Origin: Treponema sp.
Lineage (GTDB): Bacteria > Spirochaetota > Spirochaetia > Treponematales > Treponemataceae
Assembly (NCBI GenBank): GCA_018385415.1
Contig: JAHAZA010000014.1
Span: forward strand, 1 to 50,341
Length of the DNA: 50,341 nucleotides
Reading direction: 5' to 3'
In this document: positions 9,315 through 18,034 of the stretch, piece after piece
How positions within the stretch are numbered: position 1 is the first letter of the stretch
How the letters are laid out: each line of letters starts with the position of its first letter
The notes under the pieces: model-generated
The model's database searches: none
Told to the model about the DNA's origin: nothing
What the model saw: the letters and a program-made list of their open reading frames with translations, nothing else
Translations under genes and position numbers: made by a program

Positions 9315-9764
9315 CTATTTGTATACAACTTCAAATTCCTCAAAGACGATCAATGAGCTGTCATTAAACTCTGTACCTAGTTCAATAGCTTCGTCTTCGA
9401 AATATTCCCGATGGCTTTCACGCCACTCTTCCATTGAAGAATCCTCACCTTCTTTCTGTGCTAATTCCCAGTACATCTGGTTAAACGCCATGATGCTGAC
9501 ATTAACATCTTTTATAATACAAACAGCCTGTTCCATTGAATCAGTCAAAACATAATAATTATTCTTCTTTGGGACACTAATCATATCAAGTTCATAAGAT
9601 ACTAATGTAGAACAGGCAGCTTTCTTTACCCCACAAAGGACAAGAGCATTTAACCGATTTATGCTGTCAGCATCATAACCAAATTGAAGTTCACCATTAT
9701 ATTTAAAACCATCAGGGAGATTATTTTCTTTTTTATATTTTATCCAATATTCATTAGCATCCAT
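9315..9764 (-). CDS. ASCH domain protein
   Basis: This 149-residue protein matches the ASCH family (a small PUA-related beta-barrel thought to bind RNA or modified nucleosides). It has the GVKKAACSTL segment corresponding to the family's G-K-K-x-A/T motif, a central KDVNVSIMAFNQM segment, EGEDSSMEEWRESHREYF, which is characteristic of many bacterial ASCH proteins, and a final VFEEFEVVY strand. It lies 9 bases after the HEAT-protein gene and is probably last in the dut-lptF-lptG-tgt series. Its position near tgt makes a link to RNA attractive, but this is only context. Confidence 0.8.
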   Translation of the reverse strand: MDANEYWIKYKKENNLPDGFKYNGELQFGYDADSINRLNALVLCGVKKAACSTLVSYELDMISVPKKNNYYVLTDSMEQAVCIIKDVNVSIMAFNQMYWELAQKEGEDSSMEEWRESHREYFEDEAIELGTEFNDSSLIVFEEFEVVYK

Positions 9765-9773
9765 AACTTTAAC

Positions 9774-11219
9774 CTATTCTATCTGCAATATTTTACGCGC
9801 TTTCTTATAATTAGCACCTGCTTTTTCATTTTCAGAGATTTCTTTAACTTTAGCTTCACACGATGCATATCTTCCGCTGGCAAACATATCTAATCCCAAT
9901 GCACAAGTCTGAGCATCCTTAGACTGTAAAAATGCTTCACAAACAACACTAAACTCAGAATCAGGATATTTTGCAATAAGCTTTCCTACAGTATATCTGA
10001 AAGGTTTTCGTTTATCATCTCCAGCAAGTTCAACAGCCAGTTCTGCAATTTCCTTCTGTCCAGCCTTTGTGTTTTTCAACAAAGCTTCACAAGCTTTATT
10101 TTTTGCAGCATCAGTTCCTTTTTTGCTGGTAATTGTTTCAATTAAATAATCATTTGCTTCTGAACTATTCAACTTAGAAAGGACCTGATAAGCCTTTTCT
10201 TTGATTACATTTTCAGGATCATTTTTTGCACGGTAAATTATATAAGGAACAGCTTCTGTAATATTCATTCTTTCAACTGCTTCAATGGATTCCTGTCGAA
10301 CTTTCCAATGTGCATCTTTTATTCCCTGAATTATTACTTTTTTCGCTTCAGCAGAATCATAATTAGATATTCCTTTAATAACATAAACTCTAAAATTAGG
10401 ATCACCACTTTCAAAAAGGTCAATCAAAATTGGAAGAGATTCCGGTTTTTTCATCGCTCCAATGGCCTCTGCCGCATACATTCTCACAAAAGAATTCTCT
10501 TCTTCATCCTGGCAGATTTCAGAAAGTTTATCCCATGTACTTTCAGCCTTTAATCTTCCTAAAACTTTCATAAGACTCTGGCGCTGAGACAATGTCAAAT
10601 CATCTCTATCCAAATATTCTACAAGATATCCAGCTTCATCAGGTCCACCTACTTCACCTAATGTGGTCAGCGCACCATTGAAATATGTTTCATCTTCAGA
10701 GTCCAGTAGATTCAAAACACAAGGAACAGCTTCCTTTGTTTTTACTTCTGATACATAGCGAAAAAGCATTTCTACTGTACTGCTTTTTTCATCATATGGA
10801 TCTTCAAGAATTTCAATGGCATAATCTTCAATACATGGATCTTTAATTTTTGTAAAATATTCAATTATTTTCTCACGAACAGGAACACTTTTTGTTGAAT
10901 AGAACAGTTCATACAAATCATCTGAGAATCTTGGATCTTCATTGCTAATAAGATCTTTTATCAAAGAAAGAATTTCTGTTTCAATTCCATATGCAAGTGT
11001 TTCTTTTTTCTCTTTTACCGCATCTTTCCCTTCATCCTTTAATGCTGCTTTTTCTGCTTTTTCTTTATCAGGTGGTAAAGGTTTTTTACTTTGAGGAATT
11101 GTAACTTCATGATGAATTTTTTCTACTTTAGGTTCGTCAGTATCTTCTTTTTTTTCTTTGGCAAAAATAAATGATGTAGTTAAGCTTACAGTTAATAGTA
11201 ATACAATAATCCTTTTCAT
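9774..11219 (-). CDS. Secreted HEAT-repeat protein
   Basis: The 481-residue product starts with a signal peptide (MKRIIVLLLTVSLTTSFIFA), then an acidic/basic low-complexity linker to about residue 80. From there it is almost entirely HEAT-type helical repeats, with recurring Ala-Val-Pro, D-x-x-W-x-V-R-x-x-A/S and Gly-x-Leu segments (for example KDAHWKVRQESIEAVERM and SFVRMYAAEAIGAM). No catalytic motif is visible, so it is likely a periplasmic scaffold. Its ATG overlaps the tgt stop codon by 4 bases (ATGA), and AGGTG serves as ribosome binding site. Function unknown. Confidence 0.8.
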   Translation of the reverse strand: MKRIIVLLLTVSLTTSFIFAKEKKEDTDEPKVEKIHHEVTIPQSKKPLPPDKEKAEKAALKDEGKDAVKEKKETLAYGIETEILSLIKDLISNEDPRFSDDLYELFYSTKSVPVREKIIEYFTKIKDPCIEDYAIEILEDPYDEKSSTVEMLFRYVSEVKTKEAVPCVLNLLDSEDETYFNGALTTLGEVGGPDEAGYLVEYLDRDDLTLSQRQSLMKVLGRLKAESTWDKLSEICQDEEENSFVRMYAAEAIGAMKKPESLPILIDLFESGDPNFRVYVIKGISNYDSAEAKKVIIQGIKDAHWKVRQESIEAVERMNITEAVPYIIYRAKNDPENVIKEKAYQVLSKLNSSEANDYLIETITSKKGTDAAKNKACEALLKNTKAGQKEIAELAVELAGDDKRKPFRYTVGKLIAKYPDSEFSVVCEAFLQSKDAQTCALGLDMFASGRYASCEAKVKEISENEKAGANYKKARKILQIE

Positions 11220-12352
11220 TTTATTTCACCTGCCTTAAATCTTTTCAGGAATACTTTTCTATATTCTTCAAAACGATCATTGTTTATCGCTTCCCGGGCT
11301 TCTTTCACAAGATTATGTAAAAAATACAAATTGTGGTAAGAAGCCAGCATACTGCTTAAAATTTCCTGAGACTTAAAAATATGTCTTAAATAAGAACGAG
11401 AATAATTTTTACAAACCTTACAGTTACATTCTTTATCAATAGGTCCAAAGTCATGAATAAATCGTTCCTGCTTAATCGAAAGCATACCATCATGTGTAAA
11501 ATAAGATCCATTACGGGCATTTCTTGTTGGAAGAACACAATCGAACATATCAATACCATTTGCGATTGCATCAAGAATATAATCAGGAGTTCCAATTCCC
11601 ATTACATATTTTGGCTTATCTTCTGGAAGACAACTTACTGTATAACTTAGGAATTTCGAATACTCTTCTTTTGGTTCTCCAACAGAAAGTCCTCCGATTG
11701 CAATGCCAGGAAAATCTAAAGACGCAACAAACTCCGCACTCTGTTTACGTAAATCCTCAAAAAAATTTCCCTGTACAATTGGAAATAAAATTCCCTTATA
11801 CCCTTTTCCTTGTTCTTCTTCCCAGGCTTTCTTTGCACGCAACAGCCAGTCAGATGTAATACGAAGAGCCTCAACAGCTTCTTTACGGTCAACACCCCAG
11901 CCGGAACAAACATCAAGTTGCATCTGAATATCAGAATTAAATTTTGCCTGAGTTTCGACAACATTTTCTGGAGTAAACATGTGATAGCTTCCGTCTATGT
12001 TACTCTGAAATCTTGCTCCCTGATCAGAAATTTTTCTCAGCTTGGAAAGTGAAAAAACCTGAAATCCACCGGAATCTGTTAAAAAGTTTCTGTTCCATTT
12101 TGAAAAGCCATGTAATCCTCCGGCTTCTTTTATCAAATCTGGACCTGGTCTTAAATAAAGATGATATGTATTTGCAAGAATGATTTCAAAACCAATTTCT
12201 TCAAGATCATCCTTTGTAATTGCCTTTACAGTTGCATTTGTTCCAACAGGCATAAAAACAGGAGTCTGAACAGTTCCATGAGGAAGGCTCAAAACACCGG
12301 TCCTTGCTTTTGAATTCTTATTTTTATGTAAAATATTAAAAATTTCAGCCAT
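11216..12352 (-). CDS. tgt: tRNA-guanine transglycosylase (queuine tRNA-ribosyltransferase)
   Basis: The 378-residue product replaces guanine at tRNA position 34 with the queuosine precursor preQ1 in tRNAs with GUN anticodons. Recognised segments: TPVFMPVGT near residues 30-38, LTDSGGFQVFSL around the substrate-binding Asp93, GGLSVGEP, and MGIGTPDYILDAIANGIDMFDCVLPTR with the nucleophilic Asp. The zinc site has the CxCxxC pattern (CNCKVC) followed by a downstream His. Length is normal for bacterial Tgt. No other queuosine gene is in the window, and I see no preQ1 riboswitch upstream. It overlaps the HEAT gene by 4 bases and follows lptG after 64 bases. Confidence 0.96.
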   Translation of the reverse strand: MAEIFNILHKNKNSKARTGVLSLPHGTVQTPVFMPVGTNATVKAITKDDLEEIGFEIILANTYHLYLRPGPDLIKEAGGLHGFSKWNRNFLTDSGGFQVFSLSKLRKISDQGARFQSNIDGSYHMFTPENVVETQAKFNSDIQMQLDVCSGWGVDRKEAVEALRITSDWLLRAKKAWEEEQGKGYKGILFPIVQGNFFEDLRKQSAEFVASLDFPGIAIGGLSVGEPKEEYSKFLSYTVSCLPEDKPKYVMGIGTPDYILDAIANGIDMFDCVLPTRNARNGSYFTHDGMLSIKQERFIHDFGPIDKECNCKVCKNYSRSYLRHIFKSQEILSSMLASYHNLYFLHNLVKEAREAINNDRFEEYRKVFLKRFKAGEIK

Positions 12353-12416
12353 ATTAATTCCATTTAATTGTTATATATGTAAATTATCGGTATTTTCTAC
12401 CTCAGAATTAAATCCA

Positions 12417-13496
12417 TCAGGTTTTTGAATACCGTAACAGTATTAAACTTATTATAAAGAACACTATAACAGGAAACCACGCACCTGCCACAGGGGTTAC
12501 AAATCCAAACTTAGCAAGAAGCATAGTTACCATCTGTAAAACGTAGAATAAAACAGAAGCACCGACAGAAAGAATCATACTGATGATAATAACATTTCTT
12601 CTTGACCTACCTGACAATCCAATCGCCAGCAAAGTTACAATAAATATAACCAATGGAAATGAATATTTTTTATAATAAACCGAAAGTGCTTCGCTGGACG
12701 GTAAACCGGTCCGTCTTAAATATTCAATATATTCTTTACCTTCCTTCACTGTAACCGTTTCAACATCAACAAGATTGTTTCTAAATGTCTCCGGAGGTTC
12801 ATCAAACATCATTTCAATCTCAGAATTTAACATTGAATACCGAAGGTCACCATTTTCATCCAGTCTATATGTCACTGTCCCTGAAAGAATCCATCGCCTT
12901 TGTTCTTCATTCCACAAACCGTTGTTTGCTTTTACGATACAATTCAGCTTCTTGTCATCATTTCTGACAATAAGCAAAACATTGTTAAGCTGTTTATTTT
13001 CATCTTCATAAACATCAGCTTTATAAATTATCTGACCATCATGACTTCTGATTACAACATTTGAATTATTCTGATCAAATTCAATATTTAAAGAGGAATT
13101 TTTAAGCTCCTGGTATTGCTTATAAAACGGTACTACAATTTTATCTTCAAAAAAGAAATACCCCACTGAAAGCAATAACGAAAAAATAATCAAAGGAAGC
13201 ATTGCTTTAATATAAGAAATTCCTGATGCAAACATAGCTACAAGTTCATTCTGAGAGGAAAGAATACAAAGCATATAACAGGTTGCAAAAAGTATAGCTA
13301 AAGGAAGTGAAAAAGTAATCGTCTTTGGTAAATATAAATAAAGAATCTTTAAAATTACAGGAACAGGAACATTATTCGAAAGATATTTCCACATATTCAT
13401 AAATAAATCTACAATCTCAAAGGCAAGGCAGAACAAAACCAAAGCACCTAATAAGAGAGGTAAAAATAATTTAAAAATATAACCAGCAAGCTTCAT
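12417..13496 (-). CDS. LptF/LptG-family (YjgP/YjgQ) permease, second copy
   Basis: The 359-residue product has three N-terminal and three C-terminal transmembrane helices around a periplasmic beta-rich domain of about 200 residues, the LptF/LptG architecture. Seen in sequence: LFLPLLLGALVLFCLAF at the start, ILFATCYMLCILSSQNELVAMFASG around residues 65-90 (the conserved region after helix 2), and a late FPLVIFIVTLLAIGLSGRSRRN. In proteobacteria LptF and LptG form the inner-membrane channel of the LptB2FG ABC exporter that extracts LPS. It begins 3 bases after the preceding paralogue, whose end supplies GAGG as ribosome binding site. Which copy is F or G cannot be settled here, and lptB/lptC are absent from the window. 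Confidence 0.85.
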   Translation of the reverse strand: MKLAGYIFKLFLPLLLGALVLFCLAFEIVDLFMNMWKYLSNNVPVPVILKILYLYLPKTITFSLPLAILFATCYMLCILSSQNELVAMFASGISYIKAMLPLIIFSLLLSVGYFFFEDKIVVPFYKQYQELKNSSLNIEFDQNNSNVVIRSHDGQIIYKADVYEDENKQLNNVLLIVRNDDKKLNCIVKANNGLWNEEQRRWILSGTVTYRLDENGDLRYSMLNSEIEMMFDEPPETFRNNLVDVETVTVKEGKEYIEYLRRTGLPSSEALSVYYKKYSFPLVIFIVTLLAIGLSGRSRRNVIIISMILSVGASVLFYVLQMVTMLLAKFGFVTPVAGAWFPVIVFFIISLILLRYSKT

Positions 13497-13499
13497 AAT

Positions 13500-14711
13500 C
13501 TACTGCCTCATCATTATAGAATAGAAAGCGAAGCCTGCAATACCGACAACAAAATTCGGAATCCACATGGCAATAAAACCATTCATTTCTGTTCTGGAAC
13601 CAAAAATAATAAAAATCCAGATTAAAGACCAATATAAAACAGAAATTACAACACCAATAATAAAACCTGCAAATACACCATTCTGCTTACCAAAAATTAA
13701 TGCCAAAGGTAAGGCAAGAAATGCAAAAAACAATGCTCCAAACGAAAAAGAATATTTTCGATTATATTCCAGTATATATCGATTTAAATCCTGAGGCACA
13801 GTATTTTCATCTGCCTTCATTTTTTTAATCTGCTGTCTGAGATCATAAGTAGTCATTTCTCCCGGATCAATTCCATATCCGGAATCAATAAAGGCAGATT
13901 CAAAAATATTAAGCGTCATTTTTTTTGCTTTTATCAGCTCAAACTTTTTGGAATTTTGATTATCTAAAACAGCCACTACAGGATCATTCATATTTAAATG
14001 CATACTTACACCTGTTTCTTCAGCAGAATCAATAGAGGAATTTCCTGCAACAATTATACGTGTGTTATAATTTTCATCTTTATCAAAAAAAACAACATCA
14101 GATATTCCGTTCTTTGAAACCTCACCGGTAACAATGGTATTTTCACGAAGCTTCTTTACAGAATTAGATTCAATCTCAACGAAGGGATTTCTTGAAATAC
14201 TGATAAGATACTGCTCCCTGTATTTAATCATTCCCGCCGGAAAAAGATAATCATTTATAAAAAAAGAAAATCCAGATATTAAAAGCCCAAGTGCTAAAAC
14301 AGGAACTAGAATTATAAGACGAGGATTTTGTCCAGAAGCACGAAGAATAAGAATCTCATTGTCTGTATTCATACGGCCAAGACACATTAAAAATCCAGTC
14401 AATGTTGCAAAAGGCGCAGTTTGAGAAAGAATTGAAGGCAATGAATAATAGATTAAAAGAACAACATCCCAAAACGGAAGATTTTTTCCCAGCAGCTTCA
14501 GCATCAAAACAAGAATCTGATTTACGAAAAAAATTAAAAAATAAAACAGAAACATAACTAAAAAATAGATAAGTAACTCTTTAATAATGTATCTTATGAG
14601 AAAAAATTCTTTTCTTTTTCGTTTTATAAACCTGAAGTGAATTATCTTTTTCTTTATAAAATTAAAGATACTGATAATCCAAAGAGGAATCTTACCTGCC
14701 AGTTGAACCAA
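13500..14711 (-). CDS. LptF/LptG-family (YjgP/YjgQ) permease, first copy
   Basis: This 403-residue paralogue has the same 3+3 helix layout: FLIRYIIKELLIYFLVMF starts helix 1 after a basic segment. TGFLMCLGRMNTDNEILILRASG is the conserved region after helix 2, and FGALFFAFLALPLALIFGKQNG lies in the C-terminal helices. The start is uncertain because the N-terminus overlaps dut and no ATG is available: TTG at 14711 has AAGG 5 bases upstream, GTG at 14717 and 14726 and TTG at 14741 are alternatives. Any choice gives an N-terminal extension of about 35 residues before the first helix, longer than usual. With the following gene it should form the membrane heterodimer of an Lpt-type exporter. Treponemes are generally considered to lack classical LPS, so the substrate is open. 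Confidence 0.85.
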   Translation of the reverse strand: MVQLAGKIPLWIISIFNFIKKKIIHFRFIKRKRKEFFLIRYIIKELLIYFLVMFLFYFLIFFVNQILVLMLKLLGKNLPFWDVVLLIYYSLPSILSQTAPFATLTGFLMCLGRMNTDNEILILRASGQNPRLIILVPVLALGLLISGFSFFINDYLFPAGMIKYREQYLISISRNPFVEIESNSVKKLRENTIVTGEVSKNGISDVVFFDKDENYNTRIIVAGNSSIDSAEETGVSMHLNMNDPVVAVLDNQNSKKFELIKAKKMTLNIFESAFIDSGYGIDPGEMTTYDLRQQIKKMKADENTVPQDLNRYILEYNRKYSFSFGALFFAFLALPLALIFGKQNGVFAGFIIGVVISVLYWSLIWIFIIFGSRTEMNGFIAMWIPNFVVGIAGFAFYSIMMRQ

Positions 14712-15132
14712 ATCCACCTTCCCCACGTTCAGTTGATTCAAGACTATCTGTTTTTACAAAGTTTCCCAATGTCACAGGACTAACAACAATCTGCGCTATT
14801 CTGTCACCATTGTTAATTGTAAAATTTTCATTTCCTAAATTTATAAGAATAACTTTTACTTCACCACGATAATCGCTGTCGATTGTTCCAGGCGTATTAA
14901 GGCATGTAATACCATTTTTAATGGCAAGTCCGCTTCGTGGCCTCACCTGAATTTCATACCCCTCAGGAATTTCAAAAAAAAGCCCTGTAGGAACAAGAAC
15001 TCTTTCCATAGGTCTAACAGTAATGCTTTCAGAAAGCAACGCACAAATATCAGCTCCTGCAGCACCAGTTGTTTTATATTCAGGAATAATTGCACCATTT
15101 TGTGCAACACATTTAATATCAATTATATTCAT
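14692..15132 (-). CDS. dut: Deoxyuridine 5'-triphosphate nucleotidohydrolase (dUTPase)
   Basis: The 146-residue product hydrolyses dUTP to dUMP and pyrophosphate, preventing uracil incorporation and feeding dTMP synthesis. All five trimeric dUTPase motifs are present: AGADICA (25-31), RPRSGLAIKNG (64-74), NTPGTIDSDYRGEV (79-92) with the catalytic Asp85, GDRIAQIVV (109-117), and the Gly-rich C-terminal RGEGGFGSTGR (136-146). Its 3' end overlaps the next gene, lptF-like. No strong Shine-Dalgarno site precedes the ATG. It probably heads the minus-strand series running to the ASCH gene. Confidence 0.96.
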   Translation of the reverse strand: MNIIDIKCVAQNGAIIPEYKTTGAAGADICALLSESITVRPMERVLVPTGLFFEIPEGYEIQVRPRSGLAIKNGITCLNTPGTIDSDYRGEVKVILINLGNENFTINNGDRIAQIVVSPVTLGNFVKTDSLESTERGEGGFGSTGR

Positions 15133-15177
15133 ATTAATAGTATATCATTTATTTTAATAATTGAATATACCACGCAC

Positions 15178-15183
15178 ATTATA
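15178..15183 (-). promoter_or_regulatory. Possible -10 element for the dut operon
   Basis: On the minus strand the sequence reads TGTATAAT, a perfect -10 hexamer with an upstream TG, 46 bases before the dut start. No good -35 box is found at 16-18 bases. Confidence 0.4.
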
Positions 15184-15258
15184 CATCTCCCTCTTCACCA
15201 CTCATTCTACCCACCACAATCTGTTTCCACCACTACCACTACATTATCCATTAACCTC

Positions 15259-15291
15259 AAAAAAAAAGCAGTACACCCATGGGGCGACTGC
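15259..15291 (-). terminator. Rho-independent terminator downstream of pnp
   Basis: On the minus strand GCAGT and ACTGC enclose a short inner CCC/GGG helix, followed by a run of T. A second 9-bp hairpin (AAATAACTG / CAGTTATTT) overlaps the pnp stop codon just before it. Confidence 0.75.
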
Positions 15292-15323
15292 TTTTTCACT
15301 GTTCAAATAACTGGGTAAGTCAG

Positions 15324-17426
15324 TTATTTACTTTCTTCGATTGCATCAATGTAAGAAAGCTGGAGACGACCACGCTGATCAACTTCAAGCAATTTAACAG
15401 GAATCTGCTGTCCTTCTTTAAGAACGTCTGTTACTTTTTCTACGCGTCCACGAGAGAGCTTAGAAATGTGACAGAGACCTTCTTTTCCAGGAAGGATTTC
15501 TACGAATGCACCAAAGTCTTTGATAGACTTAACTGTACCCTGATAGATTGTTCCAACTTCTGGATCTTCAGTAATTCCCTTAACTGCTTTCTTAGCTTCT
15601 TCAGCACTTGTTCCAGTTTTTCCGTAAATTGTAACTGTTCCGTCATCGTCAGTGTTGATTGTAACACCATACTGAGCACAGAGAGCTTTAACGTTCTTTC
15701 CACCAGGTCCGATGAGAGCACCAATCTTGTCTACAGGAATCTTCATAGTAAGGATTTTAGGAGCATACTGGCTGATTTCAGCTGGTTTGTCGATACATTC
15801 CTTCATTTTTCCCAGGATGTGCATACGACCGGCACGAGCCTGTTCCATTGCCTTTTTCATGATTTCTGTTGTTACACCAGCAATTTTGATATCCATCTGG
15901 AAACCAGTAATACCATCTTCTGTTCCGGCTACCTTAAAGTCCATATCACCCAGGTGATCTTCTTCTCCAAGAATATCAGAAAGAATTGCATAGCGTCCGT
16001 AAGGATTGTCGCCTTCTGGTTCTGTAATAAGCCCCATAGCAATACCAGCTACCATTTTCTTCATCGGAACACCAGCTGCAAGCATTGCAAGACATCCACC
16101 ACAAGTAGAAGCCTGTGATGATGAACCGTTAGATTCCATGATTTCTGATACTACACGTATTGTATATGGGAATTCATCCCGGTTTGGAACCATAGCAGCC
16201 AAAGAACGGCGAGCAAGGTTTCCATGACCGATTTCACGACGACCTGTTGTAAGCTTTCCTGTTTCACCAACTGAGTATGGTGGGAAGTTATAATGAAGAA
16301 TGAAGTGTTCTGAACGATCTCCATCGATATCGTCATAAACCTGTTCATCCATTGTTGTACCGAGAGTACAAACAGCCAAAGACTGTGTTTCACCACGTGT
16401 AAAGAGTGCAGATCCATGTGGACGTGGAAGAACATTGATTTCACATGTAATAGGACGGATTTCGTCAACCTTACGTCCGTCAACACGAAGTCCCTGATCA
16501 AGAATTGATTTACGAAGAAGATTGTACTGAATGTCATCCATCAATGCTGCAAAAAGTTTAGCCTGAACTGGATCTTCAAGCTGTTCAGCATACTTAGAAG
16601 CAACTTCTTTGATAGCCTTGTTGATTGCGATACCACGGTTTATTTTGCTGTCTTTAAAACATGCAACTTTCAAAAGTGGAATGGCATCAGCTTCAATAGC
16701 TTCTTTGTTAGCAAGTGTAACATCAAGTGGATTAAGTGGAAGTTTAGCTTTTCCTGCTTTCTTTGCAAGTTCTTCCTGCAAAAGACACATGTCAGTAATA
16801 AAGCCCTGAGCCTTTTCAAGAGCACCAAGCATTACTTCTTCTGAAACTTCGTTAGCTCCACCTTCTACCATTGTAAATCCGTCTTTAGTTCCGGCTACAA
16901 CGATTTCCAAGTCACCTTCTTCGATCTGTTTGAATGTAGGGTTGATGATGTATTCACCGTTTACATAACCGATACGAGCAGCAGCAACTGGTCCGTGGAA
17001 TGGAATATCTGAAATTGTAGTTGCAGCAGATGCAGCAATTACAGCAAGAATATCCTGAGTATGAACACCGTCAGCAGATACACAAGTAGGAACGATCTGC
17101 AATTCATGACCAAATGATGGTTCAAAAAGTGGGCGCATTGGACGGTCGATAAGACGGCTAACAAGGATTTCCTTGTCCTTTGGACGACCTTCGCGTTTTA
17201 CAAAGCCACCAGGAATTTTTCCAGCAGCATAGAATTTTTCATTGTACTCAACTGTAACAGGAACAAAATCCTGTCCTTCTGTAACATTAGAAGAAGCACA
17301 AATTGTTGCAATAACAGCTGCACCGCCCCACTGTGCGTAAACACAACCGTTAGCCTGTTTACCGATTTTTCCTGTTTCAAGGATGAGATCGGCATCTCCG
17401 AGTCTGTAAGTTACTCTTTCTACCAT
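15324..17426 (-). CDS. pnp: Polynucleotide phosphorylase
   Basis: The 700-residue product degrades RNA 3' to 5' by phosphorolysis and is a core exonuclease of bacterial RNA turnover. Domains in order: first RNase PH-like domain (about 1-220, with GGFVKREGRPKDKE), an alpha-helical linker, second RNase PH domain (about 310-540), with TRGETQSLAVCTLGT and LGDMDFKVAGTEDG, whose Asp residues bind the catalytic metal. A KH domain with GPGGKNVKALC follows, then a C-terminal S1 domain with GTVKSIKDFGAFVEILPG. Length is that of the family. It lies downstream of rpsO, the same order as in many bacteria, with an intervening terminator and a leader of about 100 bases that can fold. Confidence 0.97.
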   Translation of the reverse strand: MVERVTYRLGDADLILETGKIGKQANGCVYAQWGGAAVIATICASSNVTEGQDFVPVTVEYNEKFYAAGKIPGGFVKREGRPKDKEILVSRLIDRPMRPLFEPSFGHELQIVPTCVSADGVHTQDILAVIAASAATTISDIPFHGPVAAARIGYVNGEYIINPTFKQIEEGDLEIVVAGTKDGFTMVEGGANEVSEEVMLGALEKAQGFITDMCLLQEELAKKAGKAKLPLNPLDVTLANKEAIEADAIPLLKVACFKDSKINRGIAINKAIKEVASKYAEQLEDPVQAKLFAALMDDIQYNLLRKSILDQGLRVDGRKVDEIRPITCEINVLPRPHGSALFTRGETQSLAVCTLGTTMDEQVYDDIDGDRSEHFILHYNFPPYSVGETGKLTTGRREIGHGNLARRSLAAMVPNRDEFPYTIRVVSEIMESNGSSSQASTCGGCLAMLAAGVPMKKMVAGIAMGLITEPEGDNPYGRYAILSDILGEEDHLGDMDFKVAGTEDGITGFQMDIKIAGVTTEIMKKAMEQARAGRMHILGKMKECIDKPAEISQYAPKILTMKIPVDKIGALIGPGGKNVKALCAQYGVTINTDDDGTVTIYGKTGTSAEEAKKAVKGITEDPEVGTIYQGTVKSIKDFGAFVEILPGKEGLCHISKLSRGRVEKVTDVLKEGQQIPVKLLEVDQRGRLQLSYIDAIEESK

Positions 17427-17526
17427 GTTTTCTTTTTCCTTCTTTTACTTCTTTTCCGTTTATAGCCGAAAACATTTTCCGTCTGACAGGCGGTGCCTGT
17501 TCCATTTATTCAGGATGGAACCTGTT

Positions 17527-17563
17527 TAAAAAAAATGGACGGTCTTATAAAAGATCCCGTCCA
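17527..17563 (-). terminator. Terminator/attenuating hairpin between rpsO and pnp
   Basis: On the minus strand TGGACGGGATCTT pairs with AGACCGTCCA around a small loop, followed by eight T. It would end rpsO transcripts while allowing some read-through into pnp. Confidence 0.88.
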
Positions 17564-17575
17564 CTTTTCGTAAAA

Positions 17576-17845
17576 CTACTTACGCAATCCCAATTCCTTG
17601 ATGAGTGCGCGGTATGTTTCGAGGTTTGTGTTCTGGAGGTACTTCAAAAGCTTTTTACGCTGTCCGATTACCTTCAAAAGAGAACGTTTTGCGCTCTTAT
17701 CTTTTGGAAAGTTCTGAACATGTGTTGTAAGCTGCTGAACTCTAGCTGTGAGAAGAGCAACCTGAACCTTTGTGTTTCCAGTGTCATTTTCGTTTGCACC
17801 GAACTGTGAAACAAGTGACTTAGACTGTTCTTTAGAAAGTGCCAT
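17576..17845 (-). CDS. rpsO: Small ribosomal subunit protein uS15
   Basis: The 89-residue product matches S15 throughout: MALSKEQ at the start, TGNTKVQVALLTARVQQLTTH in the middle of the 16S-binding helices (named in two overlapping parts, TGNTKVQVA and LLTARVQQLTTH), RSLLKVIGQRKKLLKYL and YRALIKELGLRK at the end. S15 binds the central domain of 16S rRNA early in assembly. The ATG at 17845 has AAGGAG at good spacing; an in-frame ATG nine codons upstream has none and would extend the protein beyond family length. Confidence 0.97.
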   Translation of the reverse strand: MALSKEQSKSLVSQFGANENDTGNTKVQVALLTARVQQLTTHVQNFPKDKSAKRSLLKVIGQRKKLLKYLQNTNLETYRALIKELGLRK

Positions 17846-17861
17846 TTGGAACTCCTTGTAT

Positions 17862-17878
17862 GCAGAAATCATTTCTGC
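17862..17878 (-). promoter_or_regulatory. Leader hairpin immediately upstream of the rpsO ribosome binding site
   Basis: GCAGAAA-TGA-TTTCTGC is a perfect 7-bp hairpin ending a few bases before the AAGGAG of rpsO. S15 is known to control its own translation through leader structures in several bacteria, so this is a candidate operator. Autoregulation here is inference. Confidence 0.45.
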
Positions 17879-18034
17879 AATTTTAATTTTATATATCTGA
17901 ATAAGCGGGAAGCTTTGCAGGTCATAATCTGAAGTCCTAGACTATAATCACAAAAAATCCGTAAAACAGATCAATTTAATTTATAAAGAGCAGTAATTTT
18001 CAAAACTGCCCTTTAATTTAGAATATAACAAAAA

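Noticed and set aside
12353..12416. preQ1 riboswitch upstream of tgt
   Set aside because: The 64-base gap has no C-rich loop and A-rich tail pattern of preQ1 aptamers.
15279..16118. A 279-codon open frame on the plus strand opposite pnp
   Set aside because: It is Cys/Phe/Ser-rich with no domain, no ribosome binding site, and lies antisense to a fully conserved gene; it mirrors pnp codon structure.
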